Below are positions 1-13,400 of a stretch of DNA of 64,000 nt, piece after piece; within the stretch, counting starts at the first letter, position 1, and each line of letters opens with the position of its first letter. Both the position numbers and the translations under genes were made by a program. The stretch comes from Rhynochetos jubatus (Eukaryota; Chordata; Aves; Eurypygiformes; Rhynochetidae): positions 98,057,086 to 98,121,085 of the forward strand of contig CM050650.1 of the NCBI GenBank assembly GCA_027574665.1, read 5' to 3'. A model generated the notes under the pieces. That model had not been told where the DNA came from. It saw only the letters and a program-made list of their open reading frames with translations, and did no database searches.

Positions 1-3000
1 TCAATTAGTAAAGGTTATATCTTTGTATATATTCCTGATGTTTTGAAATGTTTAAAGTGTCCTAATGGCAAGGAATAGTACTACAAAACTTCATTGGCAT
101 GAGAGATTTTTAAAAGAAGGAATAAGTTCAAATATCAAGCTGGAAAGAAAAGGTTTTTGGTTGACTATGAAAACAGCTTTCTACAATAAAACATTAGAAA
201 TAACTTTAATATGCTTTTGGTTCAGCCTTAAGTGATGAAAGGATGGCAGGAACTTATAAACAATCCCTGTGTAAAAATCATGAAAAGATGCAAAAGACAA
301 ATTAATAGCACTTAAATTTATAACATTAAAATTTCATATTTAATTGAGTAGTTGTGAAGGAAATATGTGGCCAGCAATGCAGTGATAATACAGATGAGTT
401 CAAGGAACATTAGAAATAAAAGATACATTTCAATCCCTGGAGATGGTAACTTTATCAATAACGCTAATGATGCAGAAAAAGCAGAGTTTTTCCATGAATA
501 TCAGTTTTGTAGCTGGAAGAATATAAGATGGTGTGTAGTTGCATCCTAATGAAATGATGCAATATTTTATAGTTGCTAGTACAGTAATATTAAGAAAATC
601 TGTTTGGAATGTGTGCTCTCTTACTTAAACTTTTATGTATTTCAGACGTTCACAGCTTCATTCATTTATGGGTTTTTTTGGATGACCTTATGTGGGCATT
701 TACTCTTCAGTAAGGGCAGAAACAGTATCTTCCTCACCCTTCTGAATGAGCACTTCCATGAAAGTGGGAAGGATTGACGGTTTTAGGGCTACAGGACACC
801 TGTCAGGTACAGCTGGATCTGACCAGTGAGTCAAAAGTTAATTGGGTTAGAATGACAAGCAGTCTAATAGAAACATGGCCAGTGAAAGAAAAACTCGTGG
901 TAGCCCCGTGACCGTGTGGTGATTATGTTGTGACCAGCATGACACCAGTCCTCCACTGGGAAAAGTCCTTCACTGGGAAAGATTGCAACTTATAAAAAAA
1001 TAGAGACTGGAATCTAACCACTGCTTTAACGTTTCTGTGACTTCATAAAAACTAATTTGTCAACAAATCTGATTTCATATTCAGTGTGGAAGTTTGTTGA
1101 TAAAATTAATTATGTTGGTGACACCTGATATTCCTGTAAAAATCTGTCACCTGTATGATGAAACTGACAGGGCTTAAAACTTCTTAATAAGGAAGTTTCC
1201 CTAACTGTAGCAATTTTAAGGAGTTAGTATGTGAAACTTCTTTGTCTGTCAAACCCGGTTTGCATATCACATTTTGAAGACGGAGATTTGCATCGTGATA
1301 TTAGATTATTTCATTTCAGCATATTCCTCTCATGACACGGCGGGTTCCTTTGAGTGAGACCTACAGAGAGGCAGAGGTGGGGCAATACTTACACCCTGTA
1401 GCAAGATCTGTAGCCATTAATCAGGAGAAGAGGCTTCCTGTGTGAGAGTTTTGCATCCCAGCCATCACCCCGCTTACACTAACACGTACAAAATGCTGAC
1501 AATTAGGATGCATCCTGACTCCCTGATAGGGTTAGATACTTGGAAACATCAAGATGAGAGATGTACCTCCAGGTAAAGTAAGCGTGAAACTAGAATAGGA
1601 TTTTAATAGGAGAGGAATCATTCTCTGGAGCTGCCCATAGTCCATTGACTACAAAGGGAAACCATTGCTGGCTTTGATTAAAACAAAATGAAACTCTCAT
1701 AGGTACATAAACCTTTTTTTAAAAGAAAGTCTGTATGAAACGTAATCTTTCTGAAGAGTCACATGATGACACTAGGGTCTAGTGATCAATTTTGTTCAGA
1801 GCTGCCTGGAGACCTCATGGAGAAAGTGGAGTGAGGCAGTCTGGTACTCAAAGTTGTGAAGGGGAGTCAGTTGGGAATGGTGGGACAGACTGTCCACGGT
1901 GAATAGAGGCAGGAGCTCGTTCAGAGAGGGGGGCTGAGGATAGATCCAGAAGTCAACAAAAGCATGTTCAAGGAGAAATATCTCATATTTTCTATTTAAA
2001 TGGCTTGGGTACAGTTATTATCTACTTACTTGCTTGTCATTTTCTCTCAGCTGTTTGAAAACTCTTTGATGCGTGCAGTTTATTTTTACACTTACTACTA
2101 ACTAAACACAGAAAAAAATGGAACCATCTCCTTTAGACATGCCAGAACATGATTTGTGTCTGTTGGACATTAATTCAACTTCAGCATAATTTTCATGGCT
2201 GCATAACTTGTGAATGACCCAGGGAGTAACAACTCTGTTACAGCACTGTGAAAATCAGAGTTTTTAGGCCAGATGGGAGGAAGTGAGAAATTTTTGGAAG
2301 CAGGCAGTGTGACAAGCTGAGCAAGTTCTGTGGCTATTTCTGATCAAGGTATGTACTTGCATTTCTATTTATAATGGATACTTACCACAGAGTTAGCCTG
2401 AGCTGGACAGTAGAATAAAAACCTGAAAACAATGGAAAGTCCTTACTTTTCAGAATTTTCCTTTTGATGGTATCTTCACTTTTTATGCTGTATTAAAATT
2501 CAAAAGTAAGATTTTGAGCAGTAGTTGACCCAGGGCTCTTAATTAGGCTCTAAGATTAGGGTTAAATGAATAGACATATACTGTCCAGGAATAGTCAGTG
2601 GGACAACTGGCAGGGAAGCACAGGCAGAAGGTGATTTTTTCCAACCAGTGAAGGCTTTGAGAGGTCATGGAGAACTTTGTAGAGAAAAAAAAGATATCAC
2701 TTTTAGAGTGACAATTACTATTTGCTTTACATCATTGTTACTTCTGAGGATGTGAATAAATAATACTCTGTTCTAAAGACACTGAGTTGGTTTAATAAAC
2801 TCACAAGTCCCTTGCCTGATTTCCTTAGGTGTCAAACACACGTGATTTACAGCAGACGAGGAAAAGCAATCAAGAGGTGTAAAATAACAGTAGTTACAGC
2901 AGGTTCAGGAAAACAGCTATAATCTCGGGGGTCTAAGGGAGTCCCCTCAGTGTCAAAAAGGTCAACTGCATATGTAATGTGGTGCTAAGTTACACGATAA

Positions 3001-3815
3001 AGAGCTGTTATCTCTGCCCAGTCATTATCCTTAAGCTGATCGGTTGAAAATTGGTGAAAGGAACCATTGCTAAATTAAGTAATGATTTTGCTCTGATTTT
3101 GATTGAGATTTCTTCTCTGCTTATGAACACTTGAGAAAGACACAGCATGCCTTGGGTATTGGCTGATCTATGCTTTTGTGCGTGTCTTGCTTGAAAAGCA
3201 CTTAATAGATTTACGTCAGTCTGTAAAGTGAACTGCATCCAGGCTAGGAGCTTGCATACCAAACTGAAAGCGGGTGCAGTTAAAAACAGAGGTGATAAAA
3301 ACCTGGAAAAATATTTGTGCAATGGGAATCCTGACAGTCTGCTTCACTACAGCATCTTCAGTGTGGTATGGTGATTCATGTCATAAAATGCTATGGGTCC
3401 CAGACACATTATTGCGTACCTGCATGTGAATGTGGTTTTAACATCTCCATCTGTCTCTCAAACAATGTGAATATGTTGCAGTATGTTTAAAGAGGTCTCT
3501 GTTTTAATTTGGTTAATCAGCCTTCCCTCAGAGCTCAACTTTCTGCGCGGTCAGAAATCATATTTTCTCCTGGAATGCAAAAGCCCATTTTGTTTTGTAG
3601 TACAATCATGTATTGCAATATCACTTAAAAAATAATTTCTCCAGTGTCACATACCAAACTAAACAGTTATCTGAGTCATATCCTTATTATTAAAATGGCA
3701 AACAAACAAAATCTGAATGTATTTCATTTTCTAGCCTGTTTTTATGTAAATTACTGTATCCAGGGGCCATAGTCAAAGGCTATTTATACAGTATATCAAT
3801 TAAATCTTGACCTGC
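1..3815 (+). other. Upstream intron, no recognisable element
   Basis: AT-rich non-coding DNA taken as KHDRBS2 intron because it lies upstream of the first visible exon. Open frames are short, without known motifs or splice-like borders. No repeat family was recognised by eye. The upstream KH-domain exon of KHDRBS2 was looked for and not seen. Confidence 0.6.
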
Positions 3816-4372
3816 TGTCGTGGTTCAGCCCCAGTGAGCAACTAAGCACTATGCAGCCACTCGCTCACTCCTCCCCCCCACCCCAGTGACATGGGGAGGA
3901 GAATCAGAAAAAAAGGTAAAACCTGTGGATTGAGACAAAGAGAGTTTAATAAGACAGCAAGGGAAGAGAATATAGTAATAGTAATAATGATGACATAATA
4001 TATAAAACAAGTGATGTAAAATACGGTTACTTACCCCCCACTGACCTATGCCCAGCCAGTCTCCAAGCAGCAATTGCTGATCCCCTCGGCCAATTTTTCC
4101 TAGTTTATATACAGAGCATAATGTCCTGTGGCACGGAATGTGCCTTTGGACAGTTTGGCTCAGCTGTCCCAACTGTGCTTCCAGCTTCTTGTGTACCCCC
4201 TCACTGGCAGAGCATGAGAAGCTGAAAAGTTCTTGCCTTAGTATAAGCACTGCTTAGCAACAACCAGAATGTCAGTGTGTTAGCATGTTATTTTCATGCT
4301 AAATCCAAACCACAGCACTATATACCAGCTACTAGGAGGTAAATTAACTCTATCCCAGCCAAAACCAGGACA
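3816..4372 (-). mobile_element. Solo LTR of an avian endogenous retrovirus (copy A)
   Basis: This 557-base element is bounded by TG and CA and, read on the - strand, begins TGTCCTGGTTTTGGCTGG and ends CCACGACA. It matches from memory a common avian LTR family. On the - strand it has a TATATAAACT promoter box (around 4102-4110) and an ATTAAA poly(A) signal (complement of 3945-3950), in the order expected for U3-R-U5. A related copy in the same orientation lies at 16431-16957. No retroviral coding sequence adjoins it, so it is called a solo LTR. No clear target-site duplication was seen at the borders. Confidence 0.85.
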
Positions 4373-7300
4373 TTTGTACTTCAGCCCTTTTATCAGTTCT
4401 GAGCTACATGTGATTTTATATAGTTTAAGACCAGAGGGAAGAGAGAATCTACATCGTGTTTGTGTACATTATTATATATTCTTACGGTGTTTGCATTGTG
4501 TTCCGTATAATGATATATATCACTATACTTACTAGAATGTATATTACTGTAATGTAGTGTAGTCTATTGCTGTATAATGTTAGGCTGTTAGATTTCATCC
4601 CACTGCCCGTATACCGAGACCACCAGGTTTAGTTGCACAACCTTCTCTCAGGTCATCCAACTGCTCTGCACAAATACTCTGCTACTGCCTGGCGCCCACA
4701 GCAGGTGAGGAAAACTACCTGAATGAGCCTGTGAGGACTTTTATTTATGGAAAAATGAATCTTTCCAACCAATCTGATCAGAGACTGAGAATCAGGGAGG
4801 GAGAAAGAATCTCTTTCTGATCCTAAACCTGACTGTTTTCTTTCTACGTACATGAGTAAAAGCATTATGTGATGCATCTGGGAGGTTTCTCTCTACTGGC
4901 ATAAACACACTGGTGTCCTGCCTCTAAGGGTGGCAGGTGTCTTGTGGTTCACAAGTATTTCTAGGGAAATAGCTGTAAGGATAGGAAATAATGCATTTGC
5001 CGGGTATCGTATTAGGGTCAAAAAGGCTTCTTGACTCTTCGAAGCAACTTATGCAGATCTTCTTTAGGCATGTTTTGACTGTGATGGGAATAATCTAGGC
5101 AGTTCTGTGTCCCCAGAACTTGCAAAGAGGAAATCAGGGGAGAATTTACAGATTCTGAAATTTACGTATTCTGAAACTGGGAAGTATGGCTATTCCCTTT
5201 GAGCCCCGGCCTATACAGGTGGTAGAATTTCTCCTAAAAACTGTGCTAAATATATGTTTCAGAAAGATATCAAATCTCAGTTCAAGCACTTCAGATCATC
5301 TGGAGTTCATCATCTTCCTGTTAAGATTTAATTACCCTTACTGGTAGGAAACTATTTTCAAGGGCTTTTTTGCCCCTAAATTCAGTTTCCAGTCAATAGT
5401 TGCCACATTAAAAGCATCTCCTGCTCTCTCTAGTTATTGCTTATCTCTTTGGGTCTCCAGAGAGAGAGAGAGAGAGAGAAAGAAATGAGATGTTTCCTGA
5501 AACGAGTTCCTCAGCAAACAGAATAATGTTGTTAAGCCTTATTTCATAAGGCTATTTTTGGTTGGTTGGTTGGGTTTTGGGTCTTGAACTAATTTCCTCA
5601 GCCCCTCATTGCACTCTGCAGCAAGTCTGAATTCTGGACACAGTAGTTTAATAGTCCTGTATAGAAACAGGACTGCACAGACAGCTCTTCATTGGACCCT
5701 TGACCATAATACTGACTAAGTAATGCTCTCCAAACTAGGCTCTCCTCTCTAAGACCGTCTACATGTACTGTTCACAAATGTTTTCAGAATTTATTTGACC
5801 GCTTTCTCATGTCAGCTTTTCTATCCTGACCCTATAGTCAGAAGAGCCATGTAGATTTGTGATAGTAATTTAGCCTTCACATTTTTGACGCCCACTAGTT
5901 CACAAAGCAGTACCAAAGCAGACATAATTGCCCAAACAGTAAGAATATTTAATAGCTTAAGCCAAGAAGTAATTTCTGAGATACTGCTTTGCATTTTCAT
6001 TTATTTCAAATAGTAATAATAAAAAAATAAATATACCATAATGCCAGCTTGCAAGTCATTCAGTGTAATCCCTGCTAATTCCATCTCAGTTTTAAATGAA
6101 GACATTAAGTGATAAGAAGTTCAACTGAGTTGCCTGATCTGGAAATGATTGTATGCAACAGAAACAGTCTCATGTCCTATTCTGTTAGATAAAACTTTCT
6201 ATCCACATAAATTGGGATAAATGAAACCTCAATTTTCATTGCAACAGAGCTGAAACATGAGTTAAATGTCTCAGTCTTTTCTGAAACAGTATTTACTACT
6301 TAATCTAGAAACAGAACTCAGTTTCACCTACATTTTGCAGTGTGGTGGGGGAGAATTGAGGGAAGTAATGATACTGTATTTCCAAATGCCTGTATGTTGC
6401 CCTTGATCATACTGATCATTCTCATTTTACTGATACCTTTTGCTTTCATTATCAGTCACCTGCGCTGAAAAAATACTAGCCCATCCTTCTTACTGTCATT
6501 TTTATGTTGTCTTTGTTCTGAAATAGGCATTTAACCTAAATAGCTTTTTGCCCAGTGCTGCCTTTTTAATACCTGTGGCATTTGGGTTATGTGGGCAGCC
6601 TGCAGGATGTTCTTCAACAGCGCCCAGCTTTCAATAACATTGCTGGCTACAGGCTCACATTCCCGGACAGGTATGCCAAGAACAACTGAAGTTTCAAAAA
6701 CGTCACCCTTTTAAAGGCTGAATGTATTCCTAATGAAAAATTACAGAAAACATATCAAGATCAGTATGTACCTAGGCAGCAACTGATTTCCAAGTTGAGC
6801 CTACACTGTCAGGATAGTTTCACTACTGACTTGCTCTACGCTGAACTCAGACCTTTCTTTAAGCAATTACAACCTGGCCTGTTTTAGCAGTATTATAATT
6901 TAGTTTCAGTTGCACATTAGGATATCTAGCAGATACCCCCAAGGCAAAGTCAGCCCCATTATACATTTTTTTCTTCCCATGTATTCGGAGCAGAAGCTTA
7001 TGGAACATTTTGTTTTCTTGAACAGATGGTCTGTAACACGTGCATACCTATGCTCCATCCTTTCCCTGAAGAAAGCTCTTAACTTCTATTATCTCAGGGT
7101 CTAAATCTTCTCCTGTAAACATTGTCCTTGAAGTAAAGTACCATCTTCCTGTCTCCTCTCACTCAATGTGCTTAAAAAAGGGGATCTTTTCTGCACTTTG
7201 TTTTGGGTACTGATGCACACTGTGCTAGATCCCACCAGTGAGCTTCTCACAGAGATACTCTGATCTACCCCATCACTTCCATCCGTAGATGGGACCACAT

Positions 7301-8220
7301 ATAAGGCATAAAAGGATTGAATAAATAAAAATAAAGTGAAAGGAAAAACCAAGGGAAATAAATTAAATTATGTTTTAAAAATTATGAATAGGAATAGAAA
7401 GATACTATCTGTGGTTGCAGCATCTATGAAAAATTTAGGTACCTTAAATTTTGCGTAAATTTTCAGGAAAAGTAATTTTTAAATCAGCTAGCATAAATGA
7501 TTGTAAATATTTTAATTAAACGAAATGAATTCCAAAGTGTATGAGAAAAGAATACTTGTTTATATTGTTTATTTTCATATTTTTCATTTTAAGTGTGATG
7601 GAAGCATTTCATAAGAGGGCATAGGCAACAACTGGTGAACTCCATAAAAATTACACATTACCATTAATAAATTAAACATCGCATGTTCTTTATTTCAAAG
7701 AGAAATTATGATCAACTTCTACAGCATGCTAACACTTCTGGTGGAATATTAATAGCTGTAATTTCATTGAGATTGACAGACCAACTAGGGTCCAATTTCC
7801 CCTTTGTATTTTTTGTTCCTTGCTATTAATAAATTATTTCAAATGTCACAATACTTTCAAAGATGTGAGAAGGCCACCATGACATCACCTGTTCATGCAT
7901 GTTAGTTTAGAAATAACTGTCCCTAACTGTGAAATTTCCAGATTAAATGGAAATGCCACTGAATGGCATTTTTTTTTCCATAGGTATCACTATTAAATGG
8001 AATCAGATCAGTTTTACTCTAAAGAAAGTTCTGTAGTGAAGTCACAGTATACTTCATCAGAAATAAGGTGGGAAGTTAGTAGTTCACAAAGCTTTCAGAA
8101 GTATCAAAATTAGTCATGTATACAAATACTTTATAGCTGGTGGAAGTTAGGAAATAAATCTGTTATTTACCACAATGCTATTACCTTTTTTCTTTTTCCT
8201 TCAACAATTTGTTTCATAAT
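4373..8220 (+). other. Upstream intron with simple repeats only
   Basis: AT-rich intronic DNA. It holds a short perfect palindrome, TGATATATATCA (4511-4522), a GA microsatellite near 5459-5480 and a TTGG-rich stretch near 5555-5583. No coding or transposon signature was seen. Confidence 0.6.
5459..5480. repeat. (GA)n microsatellite
   Basis: About ten consecutive AG/GA units followed by AAAGAAATG. A simple sequence repeat within intron. Confidence 0.9.
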
Positions 8221-8655
8221 CATGGAATCATAGAATCACAGAATGGTTTGGGTTTGGGGGGACCCTAAAGGTCACCTAGTTCCAACCCCCCTGCCGTGGG
8301 CAGGGACACCCTCCACTAGACCGTGAACACTTCCAGGGATGGGGCATCCACAGCTTCTCTGGGCAACCTGTTCCAGTGCCTCACCACCCTCTTCATGAAG
8401 AACTTCTTTCTGATACCTAGTCTAAATCTCCCTGCTTTCAATTTAAACCCATTACCGCTTGTGCTGTCACTACAGGCTCTTGTAAAAAGTCCCCCCCAGC
8501 TTCCTTGTAGGCCCCTTCAAGTACTGGAAGGTGCTATAAGTTCTCCCTGGAGCTTTCTCTTCTCCAGGCTGAACATGCCCAGATCTCTCAGCCTTTGTTC
8601 ACAGGAGAGGTGCTCCAGTCCTCTGAGCATCTTTGTGGCCTCCTCTGGACTCTTG
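8221..8655 (-). mobile_element. CR1 LINE, 5'-truncated copy
   Basis: The left end has the reverse-complement CR1 3' tail (GGAATCATAGAATCACAGAATGG), then GGTTCCAACCCCC-type 3' UTR. It continues through the antisense of the C-terminal ORF2 region, including the complement of GAGGCACTGGAACAGGTTGCC and of GAAGAGAAAG/CTGAACA. Similarity fades after CCTCTGGACTC near 8655. This is a typical 5'-truncated avian CR1 inserted antisense to the host gene. Open frames on both strands here are remnants or shadows of the element. Confidence 0.92.
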
Positions 8656-11600
8656 TTCCTCTTGCAGTTGACATTTGAAACATTCTTATTAGAAGATAAG
8701 GAACTAGGATAAGGGACAGCTAATGGTTGCCAAAACGTACAAACCCATAAAAACTCTGCTGAAAATATTTTGTTCGTGAAGAATGGTGTTAGCCTTGTGG
8801 GCACACATTTATATACAGAGCTGCAACACTCACATACCCAAATGCATTGGCTCCTACAAAACACGAGTCACATCATCTGGTCTGGGCTTTTCCCATTATT
8901 TTATGCTCCAGAACAAAAATATGGAGAGCCTGCAGGCTTGGCAACTGCAAATGCATTAATTCCTATGAGTTAACTCATTATCAACTGTTCACTCCAGAAT
9001 ACTTCTGTTGATAATCTGGGTGTACCTCCATAAGGTACGGAGGTATGTACCTCCATTATTACTGTAATGATGTCAGCAGGATAACAACAGGAAAATAATT
9101 TAAAAAATTATCACCAAGTTCATGGCCAAAATTTGTCCCAGTGAACTATAAGGGTGGATCTGATACGTGAGCAGTTGTGTATGAGGATGTTAGGAAATGA
9201 CATGTAAGAGTTTTGGGAGATTTAAGCCATTGATAAAGACTAGATCATTTCTTCTGGAGTGATGGAACGTTTTCAAGTGAAAAAGCAGGATGTGGGGCTA
9301 TCAGATTTTACTGGCCATTTGTAGCCACCATGCTGCAGGAAAGATGGAAATTTGGCTGTTCCCCCTCTGTCCTGTTCAAGCTAGACAGCACTGTGAGTCT
9401 GAGTGCAAGATCTGAGAGGGCAAAGGCAAAATGATCCCAGAGGTGCTGATGCTGTAACGGGCTGAAAAGGGCACAGTGCTGCAGGTAGAATTCTTGGCTC
9501 AGGGTCCCTGTTCCCAGGGCTGCTTCTGTGTTTTTCTGATGGTGCTTAAATAGAAGCTCTATATGCAATCCTCGTAATAAGGAGCAGAGCCTGTGGCTTT
9601 CTTCTCACACTGGTACACTTTCATAATTTGGAGATCTATGACTTTGATGATCCACAACAAAAGATCTTATTCTGCAGGCTGATGGTTTTATAATAACATC
9701 TGTCATATGGTAAGATTTATCCGCTTAATTCTAGCAAAGAGTAGAAAAACAGTCTCAAAACCCTAAGGCTAGTGAAATCTACTTGCCTCTGGGATGTCAC
9801 AGGGTTACAGGGTGTTTGCAGGCTTTGTCATGTAGACGGACAGGGTGGGTGGCAATGAGGTAGTCAGTTGTGCAGGGTGTTTATCTGCAAAAGGCTGTTC
9901 AGTACTTGGGCACGGTGTAGAGCAATCTCTGGTCATTGCTTGGTCTAAGTCAAACTCAAGGAGTAGCAGCTTCTGGCAGGTTACTGGAAATGAAATGTTT
10001 GTTTACTAAGGTATGAGTTTGCAATTCTGAACGCTAAAGACTATGTAATGAAGTGAGAAGTAGCTCCAAAGTTTTATGCACCCCAGGTGGAAGGTGGGTA
10101 TTCAGGACATCTGCAAAGAAGCAACTCTTACCGTTACTCACCATTGCAGAACTCCTTGAGAGACTTCTAAGCAACTAGAAGACTAGACTTTCCTAGACTT
10201 CTAGGAAATTAGAGTGAGTACTTATCAGCAGAAACTGCCCTTAATAACGTTGCAGTTATCTGGATTTGGAGTATGAAAGGTGGACATCTTGTAAATTAGG
10301 GTGGCTGTCCTTATCAGTTTCCTAGGAGTCTTTAATTTTTTCCTCCTAGGAGTTTGACTACGGTTTGACTACAAGGTCTTTTCAGAAGCTCAGTGATCTT
10401 CTCTCTTGTATTTTTCACATATATTCCAGGTCTTCTGTAGATGTCCTTCACTTTTTTGAAGAAGAAGAGAGGATTTGAAAAGCTTTTCAAACTAGGGTCT
10501 CGCTGCATTTTTGGAACAGTAATTCGGACTTCTTTCTTTGAGCCTGGGGAAAATAATAAGAAAATTATGCCATTCCAAGACACATAATACAGTTTAAAGC
10601 TACCTGGTGATACATTTAGTATGTGGGAAATAATTGAAATGGGACAAGGTGAATAACCAAATTACATTTTGACCTAGGGTCATACCAAAATTTTCCTCTG
10701 GTAACAGCATTAATAGAGTCAGTCCCCAGGATTATGTCCCAGGGAAATGCAAGACTTGTTTTCTTTTGTGTTGGATCTTTACTGTGAGCTGTGTATAGCA
10801 GCAAAGGATTTCCGGGTTTCTGTGTGTGAATAAGGGATAAAGGTGTCTACATTGCCCATGGACAGATGTCACAGCACTGATAAACAGCCCAGAAGTCAGG
10901 GATTTATCACAGTATTTTCTTCATGCATTGAATGTTTACTCCTTGCACTCAGAAAAGCAGACAACATTACAAAGAACAGATCTGCAGATGGAGACATGTT
11001 TCCCTGCAAGGCTTAGAGATATTACAGAGCTGGGATATTTTAGTGGAGAGCTACTAGTTGAATTGAAATCGGACAAGCAATTTCTTTTTTTCAAGGTTAA
11101 GTTAGAAAAGATGGAGCCTAATACTGCCATAAAGCGTTGATGTTAATAAAACGCACAATTTTTGTCTCATTACTTTAATAGGATTTGCTTAGGTATATTC
11201 CCCTTTTGTAAAATTGCTAGTTAAATTTATACCTTATAAGGCCATAAATATAAATTAGTGAACAAGTGAACAGTCTCTTTTCCAGTTAAAAAGTATGATT
11301 TGAGGTTATATCCTCAGGAGATTTCTGAGAGTGCTGCTAATGACATTTCAGGTTCATGAAGTTCATGTGACCGGGGTTGAGAACAGGCTCCTATTCCCTC
11401 CCTTCCTGAAAAGGTCCCTGAGAAGAAATAGGGTACTTCATAGGGAAGGAAATATAAAAACCTCCCCATTACCAATTTTTAGTCCCCTGTGATAATCTAT
11501 ATAGTTCCTTTTTAATAGACTTAGATCTTGAACTGGCAGAGACAGACAGCAGCATACTAATGCACTGGCTGGAATTGTATCACTGCACATTCCAAAGGGA

Positions 11601-12355
11601 TGTAGGAAGCCTTTCAAGAAGATGATTGGCCAGTACGGAATTGTCCCAGTAATGCACACATCCCAAAGAAAGGAATATTGTGAATATAGTATTTCCCTTC
11701 ATATAAAGGGATGTTTACAGTTGTAGATATTTTTAAATTGTGCATCAGCAACAGAGTTTTTAGTGAATCACATAAATGGTAAGGATTGTCTTTTTAACTG
11801 GATTCTAACACTGATTAAATATTAAAGGCTTATTCTTAATAATTTCGTAATTTTCTTTAGTGTGATAAATACACATCACAGTCTTTTAATTTTCAGATAC
11901 TTGGTGATTGCTTTATCATTTTTCTCTCTGATTTCCACTGTTAGTTCATACACTTCAGGAAAAGGTGTGTTTTATTTGAAAGTTAGCCTAACTTACCATT
12001 GAGCGTTTTTTGGGTTGGGTTTTTTTTTTCAGTTTTAAATGAAGCACCCTGCTACAATATAGCAAGGAAAAAAATAGTAAGAAGTATTTTTCACCTGTCT
12101 CCCTAAAGAAATGAGACTAACCTAGCTGTGGCATCTATGTGTCAGAAAATTTGAAATCAAAATATTTCAAACAAATGGGAGGAGTACAGGCTTTAAAAAT
12201 ATTGTCTACATGCTATGTGAAAACAGTTTTCTTGGTCAAGATGAGTTTCAGAGTAGCATCTCCTTCAAGGAAAACATTTAACATTTTAAGATAAAGATTC
12301 CAGTCAATGTTTATGCATTTTAGCTTTCCCAAACCACCATGTGGTAGTAAATCAG
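8656..12355 (+). other. Upstream intron, no recognisable element
   Basis: AT-rich intronic DNA between a CR1 and an LTR. It has short chance open frames on both strands (for example around 10928-11140) without recognised domains. A T-rich run lies near 12020-12030. Nothing else is supported. Confidence 0.55.
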
Positions 12356-13400
12356 TGTGTTGGGTTTGCGTGGCAAGGTTTTGGTAGCAAGGGTGGCTTC
12401 TGTGAGAAGCTGCTGGAAGCCTCCCTACATCTGATAGAGCCATTGCCGAGGCTGAGCCCGTCAGCGACCGTGGTAGCGCCTCTGGGATAACAGTTAAGAA
12501 TGGGGTGGGGGAACTGCATAAGGACAACAGCAGCCAAAAGAGAGGAGTGAGAATATGTGAGAGAAGCAGCTCTGCAGACCCCCAGGTCAGTGGAGAAGGA
12601 CGGGGAGGAGGTGCTCCAGGTGCTGGATCAGAGATTCCGTGGCAGCCCATGGTGTAGACCATGGTGGGGCTGGCTGTGCCCTGCAGCCGTGGAGGGTCAC
12701 GGGGGAGCAGAAACCCCCCTGCAGCCCAGGGAGGACCCCACACCGGAGCAGGGGGATGCCCAAAGAGGCTGTGACTCCATGGGAAACCCACACTGGATGG
12801 GGCTCCTGGCAGGAACTGTGGCCCCATGGAGAGAGGAGCCCAGGCTGGAGTAGGTTTGGTGGCTGGACTTGTGACCCCAGGGGTGACACAGGCTGGAGCA
12901 GTGTGTGAAGAACTTTAGCCATTCTGACTCACATCAGAGAATTTCATGGAGGACTATCTCCCATTGGAGGGACCCCACGCTGGAGCAGGGGCAGAGTATG
13001 AGGAGTCCTCTCCCTCAGGAGGAAGGAGTGGGAGAGACAACGTGTGATGGACTGACCACAGTCCCCATTCCCCGTCACCCTGCGCTGCTTGCAGGGAGGA
13101 AGTAGAGAAATAGGGAGCAAAGCTTAGCCTGGAAAGAAGGGAAAGATCTGGGGAAGTTGTTTTAAACTTTGATTTTATTTCTCATTATCCTACTCTGATT
13201 TGACTGGCAATAAATTAAATTAATTTTCCCCAGGCTCAGTCTGTTTAGCCCATGATGGTAACTGCTGAGTGATCTCTCCCTGTCCTTATCTCAACCCACA
13301 AGGCTTTCATTACATTTTCTCTCCCCTGCCCAGCCGAGGAGGGCAGTGATAGAGCAGCTTTGGTGGGTACCTGGCCTGCAGCCAGGGTCAACCCACCACA
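12356..13400 (+). mobile_element. Long (about 1 kb) solo LTR of an avian endogenous retrovirus (copy C)
   Basis: The element runs from TGTGTTGGGTTTGCGTGGC to CAACCCACCACA, bounded by TG and CA, and matches from memory a common GC-rich avian LTR. Its interior repeats CTGGAGCAG-containing units. It carries an AATAAA poly(A) signal at 13209-13214 near the right-hand third, which supports + orientation. The 204-residue open frame on the opposite strand (12213-12827) and three overlapping + frames are by-products of this GC-rich repeat structure, not genes. No flanking target-site duplication or internal retroviral sequence was seen. Confidence 0.85.
12600..12995 (+). repeat. Degenerate internal tandem repeats of the LTR
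   Basis: Units of roughly 45-65 bases share a core like CACGCTGGAGCAG followed by a GTGACCCC(A/G)TGG-like block. Recognisable cores occur near 12735, 12845, 12890 and 12978. Spacing and sequence are imperfect. Confidence 0.7.

Noticed and set aside
12213-12827. 204-residue open frame on the - strand
   Set aside because: It runs antisense through the GC-rich repeated interior of the LTR at 12356-13400 and has a low-complexity Pro/Ser/Leu composition with no domain.
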